Positions 1-10,201 of a DNA stretch of 64,000 bases are shown in pieces. The stretch lies in NCBI RefSeq assembly GCF_002201575.2, contig NC_058405.1, positions 75,516,075-75,580,074 on the forward strand. Reading direction: 5' to 3'. The stretch's first letter is position 1. Each line of letters opens with the position of its first letter. The stretch is from Neomonachus schauinslandi (Eukaryota > Chordata > Mammalia > Carnivora > Phocidae). The position numbers and the translations under genes were made by a program. The notes below the pieces were generated by a model that searched no databases, was not told where the DNA came from, and saw only the letters and a list, made by a program, of their open reading frames with translations.

Positions 1-653
1 CTATTCTTTTAACTTTATAAAAAATTTTAGTATGGCATTTTTGTCTTGTATCTGGCAGAGTAGTTTAAATTATGCAGCAGTAACCCCCAAGATGCCACAG
101 AGAGGAACACTGCAGAGATGGAAAGTGGACTACTCAATGAACAGCAGTATTGCAATCTATTATATGCCTCTAGATACACCGAGTGTAAAACTGGACCTCA
201 AAGACTTTTCTCATATAGCTTCTTCTGTTGTCCTATTAGCAAAAAGAAGACACTTTGCATCCTTTGTTCTACAGAAATAAAACTCCAAAGAAAGCAGTTA
301 CTATAAGCCAGTTATTTGGTTATTCAGTGGAAAGCTTGAAGTAAAATGTCAACATAAGCTTCATGCCTATTTAAGCCTAAAGCCTATGCAGCCAGGCAAA
401 ACCATGGAGCACAGGTATTTAGCTTAACCATCCTTATTTACAGTAACACATTGTATTCCAAAGGATGTTTCAGATATTCCTCTTTGACATGGTGGGACCT
501 GAACCCATGTATCAATTCTATGTGAATTATTGCTTTCCAAGAATGAAGCAAATGATTCAAATTCTAAATTATATAGCAAACCACTTTGCTTCCCCTTGTT
601 TTTTATATTATGAGAATCATGCTAAGAAACCCCATCTTTCGTTGATTTACTGG

Positions 654-879
654 CTGTATGGTGACATTTTTTTTTTAAGATTTCATTTATTAATTTGAGA
701 GAGAGAATGAGAGAGAGAGAGAGCACATGAGAGGGGGTAGGGTCAGAGGGAGAAGCAGACTCCCCGCCAAGCAGGGAGCCTGATGCAGGACTCGATCCCG
801 GGACTCCAGGATCATGACCCGAGCCGAAGGCAGTCGCCCAACCAACTGAGCCACCCAGGCGCCCCTGTATGGTGACATT
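654..879 (-). mobile_element. SINEC (carnivore tRNA-Lys SINE) with target-site duplication
   Basis: Antisense SINE at about 669-865: T-run, GAGA-rich middle, then CCACCCAGGCGCCCC. Flanked by a 14-15 bp duplication, TGTATGGTGACATT (655-668 and 866-879). Confidence 0.95.
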
Positions 880-2119
880 GTTAATGTCATAAACTGAATT
901 ATCTGAAAGGCAATAGCACTGTAAAAAATTTTAACTTGCATTAAAATGTCTAAAGAGGCTTGTTTCCGTGGTGTATACAAGAAAATTTCCTAGAACCAAA
1001 GAAAATGTGTTTTTAGATTAAAAGAGCTTAGCATGTGTGTAAACACTAGATGGGAATAAAGGGGAAAACCAAGTTTCCTTATTTTAAAATTTCAGATCAT
1101 GGGGGTAAAGAGATCCAAAAAGCTTCCTGAGAAAATAAAGCAGGGATACCCACAGGGAAATGAGGAAGTCATCAGATTTCTGAACAGGTACATTGGAAGT
1201 TAGGATGTGTTTCTGGGAGCTCTCATAATCCTAAGAGAATTTTTTTTCCAGCACAGGATTCTAGACCCAACCAAACTATCCATCAAAGATTTGCCTTTCA
1301 CCTTACTTCAGGAAGTCAATAAAGAATATACTCCACCAAAACAAAACAGAACAAAGTAAGCAAATCAAGAAGAATAAAACATAAGATCTAGGAATTCAAC
1401 ACAAAAGACTTATTAGGACATTTCCCTGGCTGATGGTGAAGGGGAGTCCCAAAGATAATATCTGTTTGGTAGGCCTAGAGAACAACTAGACCAGACTGGA
1501 ACAAGAGAAGTAGAGGTTCCTAGAGATACCTAGGGACCTCTAGAAAGATGTCTCAAGGAAAAACAATGGACCTGAGAAATTATCTGCCAGTGTTAGCCAT
1601 GAGGAGTATTGTATCTAGTGTGAGACTAGTTAACACGAGAGTGAAAGAAGACTAAGCAAATTACTCCAAGAGGCCACTGAGCCGGAAAAAAAATTTCAAT
1701 TATATAAGAAAGGAAACGTAAGTAGTGTACTTAATTTGGATTAACAGTGAGCAGTATATAAGAATAATAATGACAATATGAATAGGCATTTAATTTTTTT
1801 AAAGTGTTAAAACTCTAGGAGGACAAGAGGTGGGAGAAATGTGAGTCTGGGAGCAGGGATGTTGCAAAATAGCGAAATTCTGACCTCCAGTTAAGGAAGT
1901 AAACAGATTATCTAAAACTGAAAAAAAAAATCAAGAAAGAGTCCCATAACTATGTTACTTAGACATATGTAAGTAAAAACAGAAGAAATAGACAGAAATC
2001 AAGATGAGTACTTTGGGGAAGTAGGAATAGTGATGAAGCATGGGATAACCAAATTTTGTCATAAGTTTTATACTACTCTTGAACTTTTAAAACCGTTATA
2101 TTATTTTGGGAAAAAGTTC
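866..2119. other. Upstream AT-rich stretch, no gene seen
   Basis: No open frame of note, no splice-flanked coding exon and no repeat family I can name. Positions 1-653 likewise hold nothing I can assign. Confidence 0.5.
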
Positions 2120-2470
2120 AAATTTCCTACTTCATAGACTTTTCCCAATTGTGAAAATATCATACTTGCAGAAGAAGGCATAAAGTATATAAGTACTGTT
2201 TACAGACTAGACACCCTCATCTCTAAACACCACATTGTAACTACCACTCACGTCAAGAAACTGAGTGCTGTAAGCAATTTAGAAGTTAGAAGCCCTTCCT
2301 CAATCACACCCCAATGGTAACCATTATCCTAGCTATTGTAAGGATATATTCTTTACTTTTCTTTATAGATTTAACACCTACATGCTCACCCCTAAACACA
2401 GTTGAGTTTTGCCTATTTTTGAACTATAATATAAATGGAATCATACCATATGCATCATTTTGTGCCTTGA

Positions 2471-2611
2471 ATTTTTTTTAAATTATTTTTAAAGTAGGCT
2501 CCACACCCAGCATGGGGCCCAGAGCAGGGTTTGAACTCACGACCCTGAGCTCAAGACCTGAGCTGAGATCAAGAATCAGATGCTTAACTGACTGAGCCAC
2601 CCAGGTGCTCC
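2471..2611 (-). mobile_element. Diverged SINEC inside old L1
   Basis: Ends in GAGCCACCCAGGTGCTCC and is flanked by TGTGCCTTG on both sides (2461 and 2612). The missing GAGA middle and the sequence drift mark an older subfamily. Confidence 0.85.
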
Positions 2612-3222
2612 TGTGCCTTGCATCTTTTGCTCAACCTTATGTTTAAATTTTCATCCTTGTTACATGTAACTGAAGATTGTTCCTTTCCATTGCTGCATAG
2701 TATTCCATTTTTTGACTACATCACCATTTATCTGTCTCTTTTACTGTTGCTATTGTTTATAGTTTTGGGCTATTAGAATGGGGCTGCTATAAACATTATT
2801 ATACATGTATCCTATGCATATGCTTAAGATTCTCTAGAGTCCACATTTAGGAGTGAGCTGATGGTTCCAAGGCTATGTACATGTTCCATTGGATAAGGGG
2901 ATGATAAACTGTTTTTGAAAGGCTTTGTAACAAATTACACTGCTACAGCAACCATCATCTGAGAGTCCATGCTGTTACATATCCTTGCCAAAACATGTTA
3001 CTATCAACATTTTTTAATTTTCCTGATTAATAATAAAGTTAAATACTTTTACATATATTTATTAAACTTTTGGCTATCCTATTTTGTTAAGTCCTGTTCA
3101 AAGGTTTTTCCCATTTTTTTCTGTGGAGCCTCTGCCTTTTTCTAATTTATTTGTAGGAATTCTTTATATTTTCTGAATATGAATCCTTTGTATATTATAT
3201 GTGTTAAAACTGTTTTACACTT

Positions 3223-3414
3223 GGGGCACCTGGGTGGCTCAGTTGGTTAAGCCTCTGACTCTTGACTTCAGGTGTGGTCATGATCTCAGGGTCCCGGAAT
3301 TGAGCCCCATGTGAGGCTCTGTGCTCGGCACAGAGCCTGCTTGTCCCTCTCCCTCTGCTCCTTCCCCCTACTTGCTCTCTTTCCCTTTCTCAAATAAATA
3401 AATAAAATATTTTT
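3223..3414 (+). mobile_element. SINEC insertion, + orientation
   Basis: Starts GGGGCACCTGGGTGGCTCAG and ends in AAATAAATAAATAAAATA. Flanks AAAACTGTTTTACAC and AAAACTGCCTTACAC are the duplicated target. Confidence 0.93.
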
Positions 3415-4141
3415 AAAAACTGCCTTACACTCTATGGTTTGCCCTTGTACTACCTTATTGTTGTCTTTTTTCTTTTTTAGGAATAGAAATGTACAATTTA
3501 AATATTGTTCAATTTATTATCTACAATGTTTTTATGGTCTGTTTTAAATATTATTCTCTATAATAAAGTCATGAGAATATTCTCACTTACCCTCCAAAAG
3601 TTTATTATGCTGCTCTTCACATTTGGGTCTTTAATCAACATGGGAATACATAGTGTGGGGTAAGGATCAAATTTCATTTTTTGACCCATATAGATAGCAA
3701 ATTTTCTCAGCCCCATTTACTGAAAAGAGAGTTTCCCCACACTGATCTACAATATCACATTTTTCATAAATCAAATATCTACATATATGTAGTTTTATTT
3801 CTGGACTCTCATTCTATTTGCCTATTCTTGCAAGATGCCACCTTACTTATTGTAAATTTATAAAGTCTCGAAAATTCCTTTGGGAAGATCTTGTCTTCTC
3901 ATTCTTCCTCAGAATTATTCTTAGCCCTTTACATTACCATATATGTTGTAGAATCAGCTTATCATACATACATACTGACAACTTCCCTGCACCTCCAAAA
4001 TATATACACACACCAATCTGTTAGGATAGTGATTGGGAATACATTGAATTTGTAGATAGATTAGTTTGGAAAGAATTGATATATTTTAAAATTGAGTTTT
4101 CTATTCCATGAACATAGTGCATCCTTCCATTTATTTAAGTT

Positions 4142-4160
4142 TGTGTGTGTGTGTGTGTGT
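4142..4160. repeat. (TG)n microsatellite
   Basis: About nine TG units followed by a G-run. Confidence 0.95.
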
Positions 4161-4420
4161 TGGGGGGGAGAAAGAGAGAGATTGAGATCGATCTATCTCA
4201 ATATATCCATCCATCCATTTATGGAGTTTTATAATATTCTCTATAAATATCTTACACATATTTTGTTAAATTTGTTCATTGACATCTGATATTCTTTTTG
4301 TGCTGTGGCAAATACACTTTTTAAAAATTCCACTTTCACCTTCTACTAAATTGGAACTTATATGCGGTTTCTATTATTTTAGCAGTTACCCTAGCAATTA
4401 AAACATATAAACACAACTCT

Positions 4421-4585
4421 TTTTTTTTTTGAGAGGGAGAGAGAAGGATGGGGGCATGGGGGAAGGAGAAGAGGGAATGGGAGAGAGAGAGAGAATCTTA
4501 AGTAGGAGAATCACAACCCTGAAATCATAACCTGAGCCAAAATCAACAGTCAGAGGCTTAACTGACTGAGCCACCCAGGCGACCC
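4421..4585 (-). mobile_element. SINEC insertion, - orientation
   Basis: T-run, GAGAGGGAGAGAGA, ending GAGCCACCCAGGCGACCC. Flanks CACAACTCTT and CACAACTTTT. Confidence 0.9.
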
Positions 4586-4589
4586 TAAG

Positions 4590-5950
4590 CACAACTTTTA
4601 AGACTGCATTCCTACTCTTAACCAAGATGATGCAAGGATCCTAAGATACTTTATTTCACTCCTCACTCATATATTTGAATTGTTTTTTCAACTTTACAGA
4701 ACTTTATTATTATTGTTTTATGCAGTGTTTATTTACATTTACTCATTTCTTTACATTTAAAAAAATCTTCATTTCTTTTGTATCTTAGATCTTCCATCTG
4801 TGATCATTTTCCTTATTCTAAAGTATAATTTAGAATTTGCTTTAATATGGGTCATGGCAAACTCAGTCTTTTGTTTTGTTTTGTTTTTTGGAAAATGAGT
4901 TTTTCCCCCTACTCTCATTTTCTGAAAGATATTTTTTTCTGGGAAAAGTATTTTATTTATTTATTTATTTATATTCATTTTTTAAAAGATTTTTTTTTCT
5001 AAGTAATCTCTACACCCAACATGGGGCTCAAACTCACAACCGGAGATCAGGTGTCACATGCTCTACCGTCTGAGCTAGCCAGGTGCCCCTGGGAAAAGTA
5101 TTTGAGATTGTCAGTTGTTTCTTTCTGTATTTGGAAGATACCATTGCAATGTTACATGGCTTCTATTGCTGATAAGAAGTCAGCTGTAAGTTTAATTGTT
5201 GATCTACTGGAGGTAATTTGTACTTCTAGTCTGGATGCTTTTAAGATCCCCATTTTTGTCTTTGGTGTTGCCATAATGAATTCATCATAGTGAATCTGTA
5301 GTTCACTATTACGTGTCTGGAGATGGATTTCTTTTTCTTTATCATACTTGGGATTTGTTGGCTGCTTTATTCTGTGAATTGATGTCTTCCATGCATTCTG
5401 AAAAAAAAAATATCAGGCATTATCTCTTCAAATATTATCTTTGCCCCAGTCGCTCTCCTTCTCTCTCTTATTCTTGTGAAACTGTGATCAGGTTTATTAT
5501 AGGTCTTTTGAGTCTATCCTTCATTTTTCTTAACCTCTTTTCATATAATCTTTTTGTCTCTCTGTATTCCTTTCCTTTGGGGATAATTTTCTTTTAGTTA
5601 TTTCTGGTTTTCTAATTCTTCTTATTTGTCTAATCTATTAAACCCATCCAATGAGCTTTCCATTCCAATTTTTGTATTACATTTGTAGAAGTTACATTTG
5701 GTTCTTCTTCATATTTGCTATATCATTCAAAAATCATTTTCTCATATACTGCAGACATTTTAAATATCTTTCATTTCTTTAAACACAACAGCTGCTTTAT
5801 AAACAAAGCCTGATAATTATAAAATCTTTTATTGCCATTATGTTGTAACTGCCAATGATCTCTTGAGAATTGTCTCCTTACGTACTAGTTATTTTTTTAT
5901 CTTGATGAATTATTTTCCTTTGAAAACTAATTGTGAGAATTATTTGAAAC
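4590..5950 (-). mobile_element. Antisense HAL1/L1-like LINE fragment
   Basis: Pyrimidine-rich + strand with the layout of an antisense LINE ORF1-side fragment. A similar run recurs at about 8560-9600 (gatgtcttcc, cttcaaatatt, ttctggttttct style). Open frames here are short and broken. Family name is by resemblance only. Confidence 0.5.
4954..5089 (-). mobile_element. Short SINEC variant inside LINE
   Basis: Ends GAGCTAGCCAGGTGCCCC and is bounded by the duplication TGGGAAAAGTATTT (4940-4953 and after 5089). Lacks most of the GAGA block. Confidence 0.85.
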
Positions 5951-6534
5951 CTATTGTAGAGGGATAGTCCAACCAAAAAGGATTTGTATTGCTGTAATAA
6001 GATTCCTAGGCACTACTAATTCCAAACACTTTCAACTATATTCACAGCTTGACATTTAGGGTAAGTTTTTTAGGTGGTAAGAATCTAGGCTGTAAATCCA
6101 TCTATTAAATTTTTTGTGGTTGTGATATATCCAAGACAGGCAATTTCTCAATATCAATGCAAATTTTCTGACGTATTCTAGGGGTTGGGTTGGTTGTGTT
6201 TCCATACAGCCCTGGCTTTATGTGGGAAGAGTACCTCATTAGACTCCCCCCTGGAGTGGGCTCTAGATTTTAACTTCTGAATTTCATGTCCTGTAAGAAA
6301 TGGAAATTGTCCTCTTGCCACAAGTTCATTATCCTGCTTACCTCTGTGGGTATACACTTTCCCTTATAGTTTGCACTTGTACATTCTCACTAACTTGTCA
6401 GTTACCTGGTGCTTTACAGAACTTGATTTCTACTTTGTTATTTTAGTTTTTTTTTTTAAGGCAGGTTCATTTCCTAGCCTATTATATTATCATAAATGGA
6501 ACTTCTATATGGATTTTGAAAAACAAATCAGTGT

Positions 6535-6945
6535 AGAATAGCTGTTAAGAAAACAGACTCTAGGGCGCCTGGGTGGCTCAGTCGTTAAGCGTCTGCCTTC
6601 GGCTCAGGTCATGATCCCGGGGTCCTGGGATCGAGCCCCGCATCGGGCTCCTTGCTCCGCGGGAAGCCTGCTTCTCCCTCTCCCACTCCCCCTGCTTGTG
6701 TTCCCTCTCTCGCTATCTCTCTCTGTCAAATAAATAAATAAAATCTTTAAAAAAAAAAAAAAAAAAAGAAAACAGACTCTAGAGTCAGACTGTCTGGCTT
6801 TACATCGTGGATCTAGGCTTTATCTTCTCTGCGATATTGGGCAAGATACTTAACTTCATTGTATTCCACTTTCCTCATCTTTAAACTGAGGGAAGGAATA
6901 GTATTTTCCTCACAACACAGGTGATGTATTTGGTATAATTTCTGC
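6535..6945 (+). mobile_element. MIR element split by a SINEC
   Basis: The parts 6535-6562 and 6767-6945 read as one MIR: an AGACTCTAGAGTCAGACTG start, a CTTAACTTCATTGT middle, and a CCTCATCTTTAAACTGAGG core. The younger SINE lies between them. Confidence 0.8.
6563..6766 (+). mobile_element. SINEC insertion inside a MIR
   Basis: Full-length and well preserved, with CpG sites kept in the tRNA part; A-tail of about 19. Target duplication AAGAAAACAGACTCTA on both sides. Confidence 0.96.
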
Positions 6946-7629
6946 CTCCTGATAATCACTTATTACCTCTCTGTGAAAATTGGTGAGAGAGAAAAAAGTG
7001 AGAAAGGACAAGAGAAAAGAGCGGGAGAGGATAACCTGCTATGTGAAGGCAAACTGTAGGCGGACAGGAAGTGGGAAAAATGACAAAAATGTGGGAGAAA
7101 CAGTATACAAAGAGGTTTTATTAAAAAAGTCTTGATGTATGTTATTCAATATAATTCACCCTATTTTGCTTTCTCAAAAGATCTTCAGTAAGGACCTACA
7201 TTAGTTTTCAATGTGTGTTTTTTAAAGCAGGATTTGTGTTTTTTTTGGGTGTGATACTGTACCAAGACTGCTGTCTAGGTGGCTCGATCTTATTCTTATT
7301 TCATATATACCTACAGGAGTAAGTAATTTCATCACAAAGACTGCTGTGTTAAATAAGCGCTTGCTTTGCCAATCTGTCTGAAGCAGAGCAGGCTTTAAAA
7401 AAAAAAAATCCCAAACCAAAATGAACCAACACCAAGACAAGTTGAATTAAATAAGTGAATGAAATGCTGGCAAATTTTTAACTAGAAAAGAAAACTGAAG
7501 ATGTTAGGCCTTTGTAGCACCAAACACAGCAAAGAGGTGATGTAAAAATGATGATGATGTTTTACAAAGAGCATTTTCTAGTTACAGTAAGTGAAACTGC
7601 TTAGTACAGAACCCCTGGAAAACATAAAG

Positions 7630-7863
7630 CAGGGTTTCTCCACCGCTTCTCCACCTCTTCACAGGTGACATGTCGGTCTGGTAATTCTTCACTGGGAGGT
7701 GTGTGTCTGGTGCGCTGTAGGATGTTCAGCAGAAGAGCTGGCCTCTGCCACTGGATGCCAGTAGCACTCTCCACACGTGCACCCAGCTGTGACCACCAAA
7801 AATATCTCCAGATATTGCCAAATACCCTCGGAGGGGCAAAATCACTTCAGACTGAGAACCACT
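7630..7863 (-). mobile_element. hAT-Charlie-type nonautonomous DNA transposon
   Basis: Runs from CAGGGTTTCTC to GAGAACCACTG, which are imperfect inverted ends. It is the reverse of the element at 33548-33764 (shared GACATTTGGCAATGT-type core). The short open frame inside is not a gene. Confidence 0.7.
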
Positions 7864-8147
7864 GAAATAGAGGAATTACAAAAAATCATCCACAATCCTC
7901 CCACCTAGAAACGTAAACTTTTTGTTTATATAAATAAAAATTACAAAACAGAGTCACATTGATCTTATTCTATAGCCAGCTTATTTTTCACTCGGTAAAC
8001 AGCATCAACATTTTTGTTATATAACAGTCCTCTGCAGCATAATTTTTTTGGTAGTGCAAGTACTTTATAACAAAATAATCCTGATTCCTCCTTCCTCCCT
8101 CCCATCCCTTGTATCATTGCTGTCCTTCCCTTCATTTCACTTATAAA

Positions 8148-8190
8148 CACATACACAAACACACATGCACACGTGTGTGCACACATACAT
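8148..8190. repeat. CA/TG-rich simple repeat
   Basis: Alternating ACACA and GTGTG runs around CACACATGCACACGTGTGTG. Confidence 0.85.
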
Positions 8191-8236
8191 AATCAGATAT
8201 ATTATTGCTATTATTATTTTGAACAAAATGCTTCTT

Positions 8237-8437
8237 TTTTTTTTTTTTAAAGATTTTATTTATTTATTTGACAGAGAGAGATACAGCGAGAGAGGGAACA
8301 CAAGCAGGGGGAGTGGGAGAGGGAGAAGCAGGCTTCCCGCCAAGCAGGGAGCCCGATGCGGGGCTCGATCCCAGGACTCTGGGATCATGACCTGAGCCGA
8401 AGGCAGACGCTTAACGACTGAGCCACCCAGGCGCCCC
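8237..8437 (-). mobile_element. SINEC, full length, - orientation
   Basis: Flanked by the 17-bp duplication TGAACAAAATGCTTCTT (8220-8236 and 8438-8454), which is perfect. Body is close to the young SINE form, so it may be recent. Confidence 0.97.
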
Positions 8438-8559
8438 TGAACAAAATGCTTCTTATTAGATCAATAAAGAATAAGGAAATGTTTTTATTTTACTTTCACT
8501 TATTCTTTCTCCAATACTTTATGCATAGATCCAATTTTCTGATCTATATCATTTTCCTT

Positions 8560-9845
8560 CCCTCTAAAGGACTTCTTTTAACATTTTTTCCCCAAGGCAG
8601 CTCTACTGGCAACAAATTTGCTCAATTTTTGTTTATCTGAGAAAGGCTTTATTTCACTTTACTCTTTTCTTGCTTGTGCAGCCTCATCACATCCGAAGAG
8701 AAGTCAAATGTGATTGTTATCTTTGCTCTTCTATTGGTAGACTGTTTTTCCCCTCTGGCTTTTTCAGAATTTTTTCTTTATCTTTGACTTTGTATAGTTT
8801 GAGAATGATATGCAGTTTTTCTGATATCTATGCTGCTTGGTGTTCTCTGAGCTTACTGGGTCTGACTTTTGGTGTATGACATTAATTTGAGGGAATATCT
8901 CAGACCTTATTGTTCCAAATACTTGCTTATGTTCCTTTTTTTCTTCAGATATTCATTACATGTGTGTGTTACACCTTTTGTAGATGTCCAGCAGTTCTTG
9001 GATATTCTGCTCTGGTTTTGTTTTTGTTTTGTTTTGTTTTTCAGGCTTTGTTTCCTTTATTTTTCAGCTTTGGAGGTTTCTGTTAAGATATTTCAAGCTC
9101 TCTGTGGATAGAGATCTCTTTCCTTAGCCATGTCCAGACTATTAATAACCCCACCAGAGGCATTCTTCATTTCTTTTGCAGTGTTTTTTTTAATCTCTAG
9201 CATTTCTCTTCAGTTCTTTTTTAGGATTCCCATCTCTCTGTTTACATTGTCCATCTGTTCTAGCATGTTGTCTCCTTTATCCGGATAAATTAGAGCCTTT
9301 AGTATATTAATCTGAATTGTTTTAAATTTTCAATCTGATAATTCCAACATCCCTGTCATATCCAAGTCTTGGTTTTGATGCTAGCTCTGTGTCTTCACAT
9401 GTTTTCTGCCCTTCAGTATGCCTTGTAAGTTTTCCTGGATTGTTGGACATAATGTACTTGGTAAAAGAAACTGGTGCCCGGTAAGGCTGCTGCTTGTGGG
9501 TTTCTATTCCCTTAACGTTGTGTATTTTGCCTGCCCCTCTCTCTAATTCTGGGGGTAGCGGTTTTCCCCGTGACCTCAGGTCTCTTGCAGATCAAGGAAA
9601 AGTTGATGATTTTTCAGTTTGTTCAGTTTTTACTTGTTAGGATCTACTGCATATTATTATTATTATTATTATTATTTTGCCCATTGAACATTTATTTAAG
9701 ATCTACTCCATGATTTTTAATGGAAAACTGGTGTGTATGGACATAGTACACTTTTACATAACTAATTGTGTAGTATTGGGAATTTTGATTGTTTCGAATA
9801 AGGCTACAGTAAATGTATCTGATGATCGATCCTTAGAATAGATTC
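8560..9845 (-). mobile_element. Antisense HAL1/L1-like LINE, second copy
   Basis: Pyrimidine-rich run resembling 5090-5950, including ATAATTCCAACATCC near 9340 and GGATTGTTGGACATAATG near 9435, typical of antisense old LINE 3' parts. Ends where the CpG island begins, so it lies directly against the MTMR6 promoter. Confidence 0.5.
9653..9676. repeat. (ATT)n microsatellite
   Basis: About eight ATT units. Confidence 0.95.
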
Positions 9846-9879
9846 TTGGGGGGGCGGGGTTGGTGGTGATGAGCCTCCA

Positions 9880-9894
9880 CCAGCAGGCGGCGCT
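9880..9894 (+). promoter_or_regulatory. CTCF-like core motif at the island edge
   Basis: CCAGCAGGCGGCGCT differs by one base from the strong CTCF core (CCAGCAGGGGGCGCT). It stands at the upstream rim of the CpG island, about 285 bp before the MTMR6 start codon. Binding is inferred from the motif only. Confidence 0.45.
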
Positions 9895-10133
9895 GTAGGA
9901 CCTACGGCGGCCCGGGAAGAGCCAGACGCCGCTCTCCCTTGGAGGGCACTCTGCCCCGCCCGTCTTCTCCCCTCCGCAGCCGCGGGTTTGCGGAAGTGTT
10001 TCTAGGAGACGGCGCCCGCCGGCTGCGCCTGCGCGGTTGACGCTGCCAGGGGGCGGGCTGACTGGCCGCGGCGCGGCCCGCTGGTAGTTCCTGCTGGGCC
10101 TGGGTCGTTGGGCCTCCCCGGTTCTCTCGCTCC

Positions 10134-10148
10134 ATGGTACGCCTGTGA
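10134..10148 (+). promoter_or_regulatory. Short upstream ORF (ATG + 3 codons + TGA) before MTMR6
   Basis: An ATG at 10134 opens a four-codon frame (MVRL) that ends in TGA at 10146-10148, 29 nt before the MTMR6 start. If transcription starts upstream of 10134, ribosomes would meet it first. Its context (C at -3, G at +4) is weaker than that of the main ATG. Confidence 0.4.
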
Positions 10149-10177
10149 GTCACGTTGCCGGCGGACGTCTCCTCGGG

Positions 10178-10201
10178 ATGGAGCACATCCGTACGACCAA
10201 G
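10178..10201 (+). CDS. MTMR6: MTMR6 coding exon 1 (residues 1-8)
   Basis: Only eight codons (MEHIRTTK), followed by the donor AAG|GTAGTC. The ATG has G at -3 and G at +4, a good Kozak context, and lies inside the CpG island. It joins in phase 0 to exon 2. A GTG-started reading upstream in the same frame is not needed, because this ATG matches the known family N-terminus. Confidence 0.93.

Larger units (their letters stand above)
2120..4400 (-). mobile_element. Old antisense L1 (L1M-type), broken by SINEs
   Basis: The + strand reads as the reverse of an ancient L1 3' half: TGCATAGTATTCCATT near 2693, GGGCTGCTATAAACATT near 2780 and downstream ORF2-like wording to about 4250. Heavily mutated and split by two SINEs. 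Boundaries are approximate. Confidence 0.65.

Noticed and set aside
6563..6640. tRNA-like heads of the SINECs as tRNA genes
   Set aside because: They carry decayed A/B-box wording but no foldable tRNA end, and each is joined to a SINE body with a target duplication.
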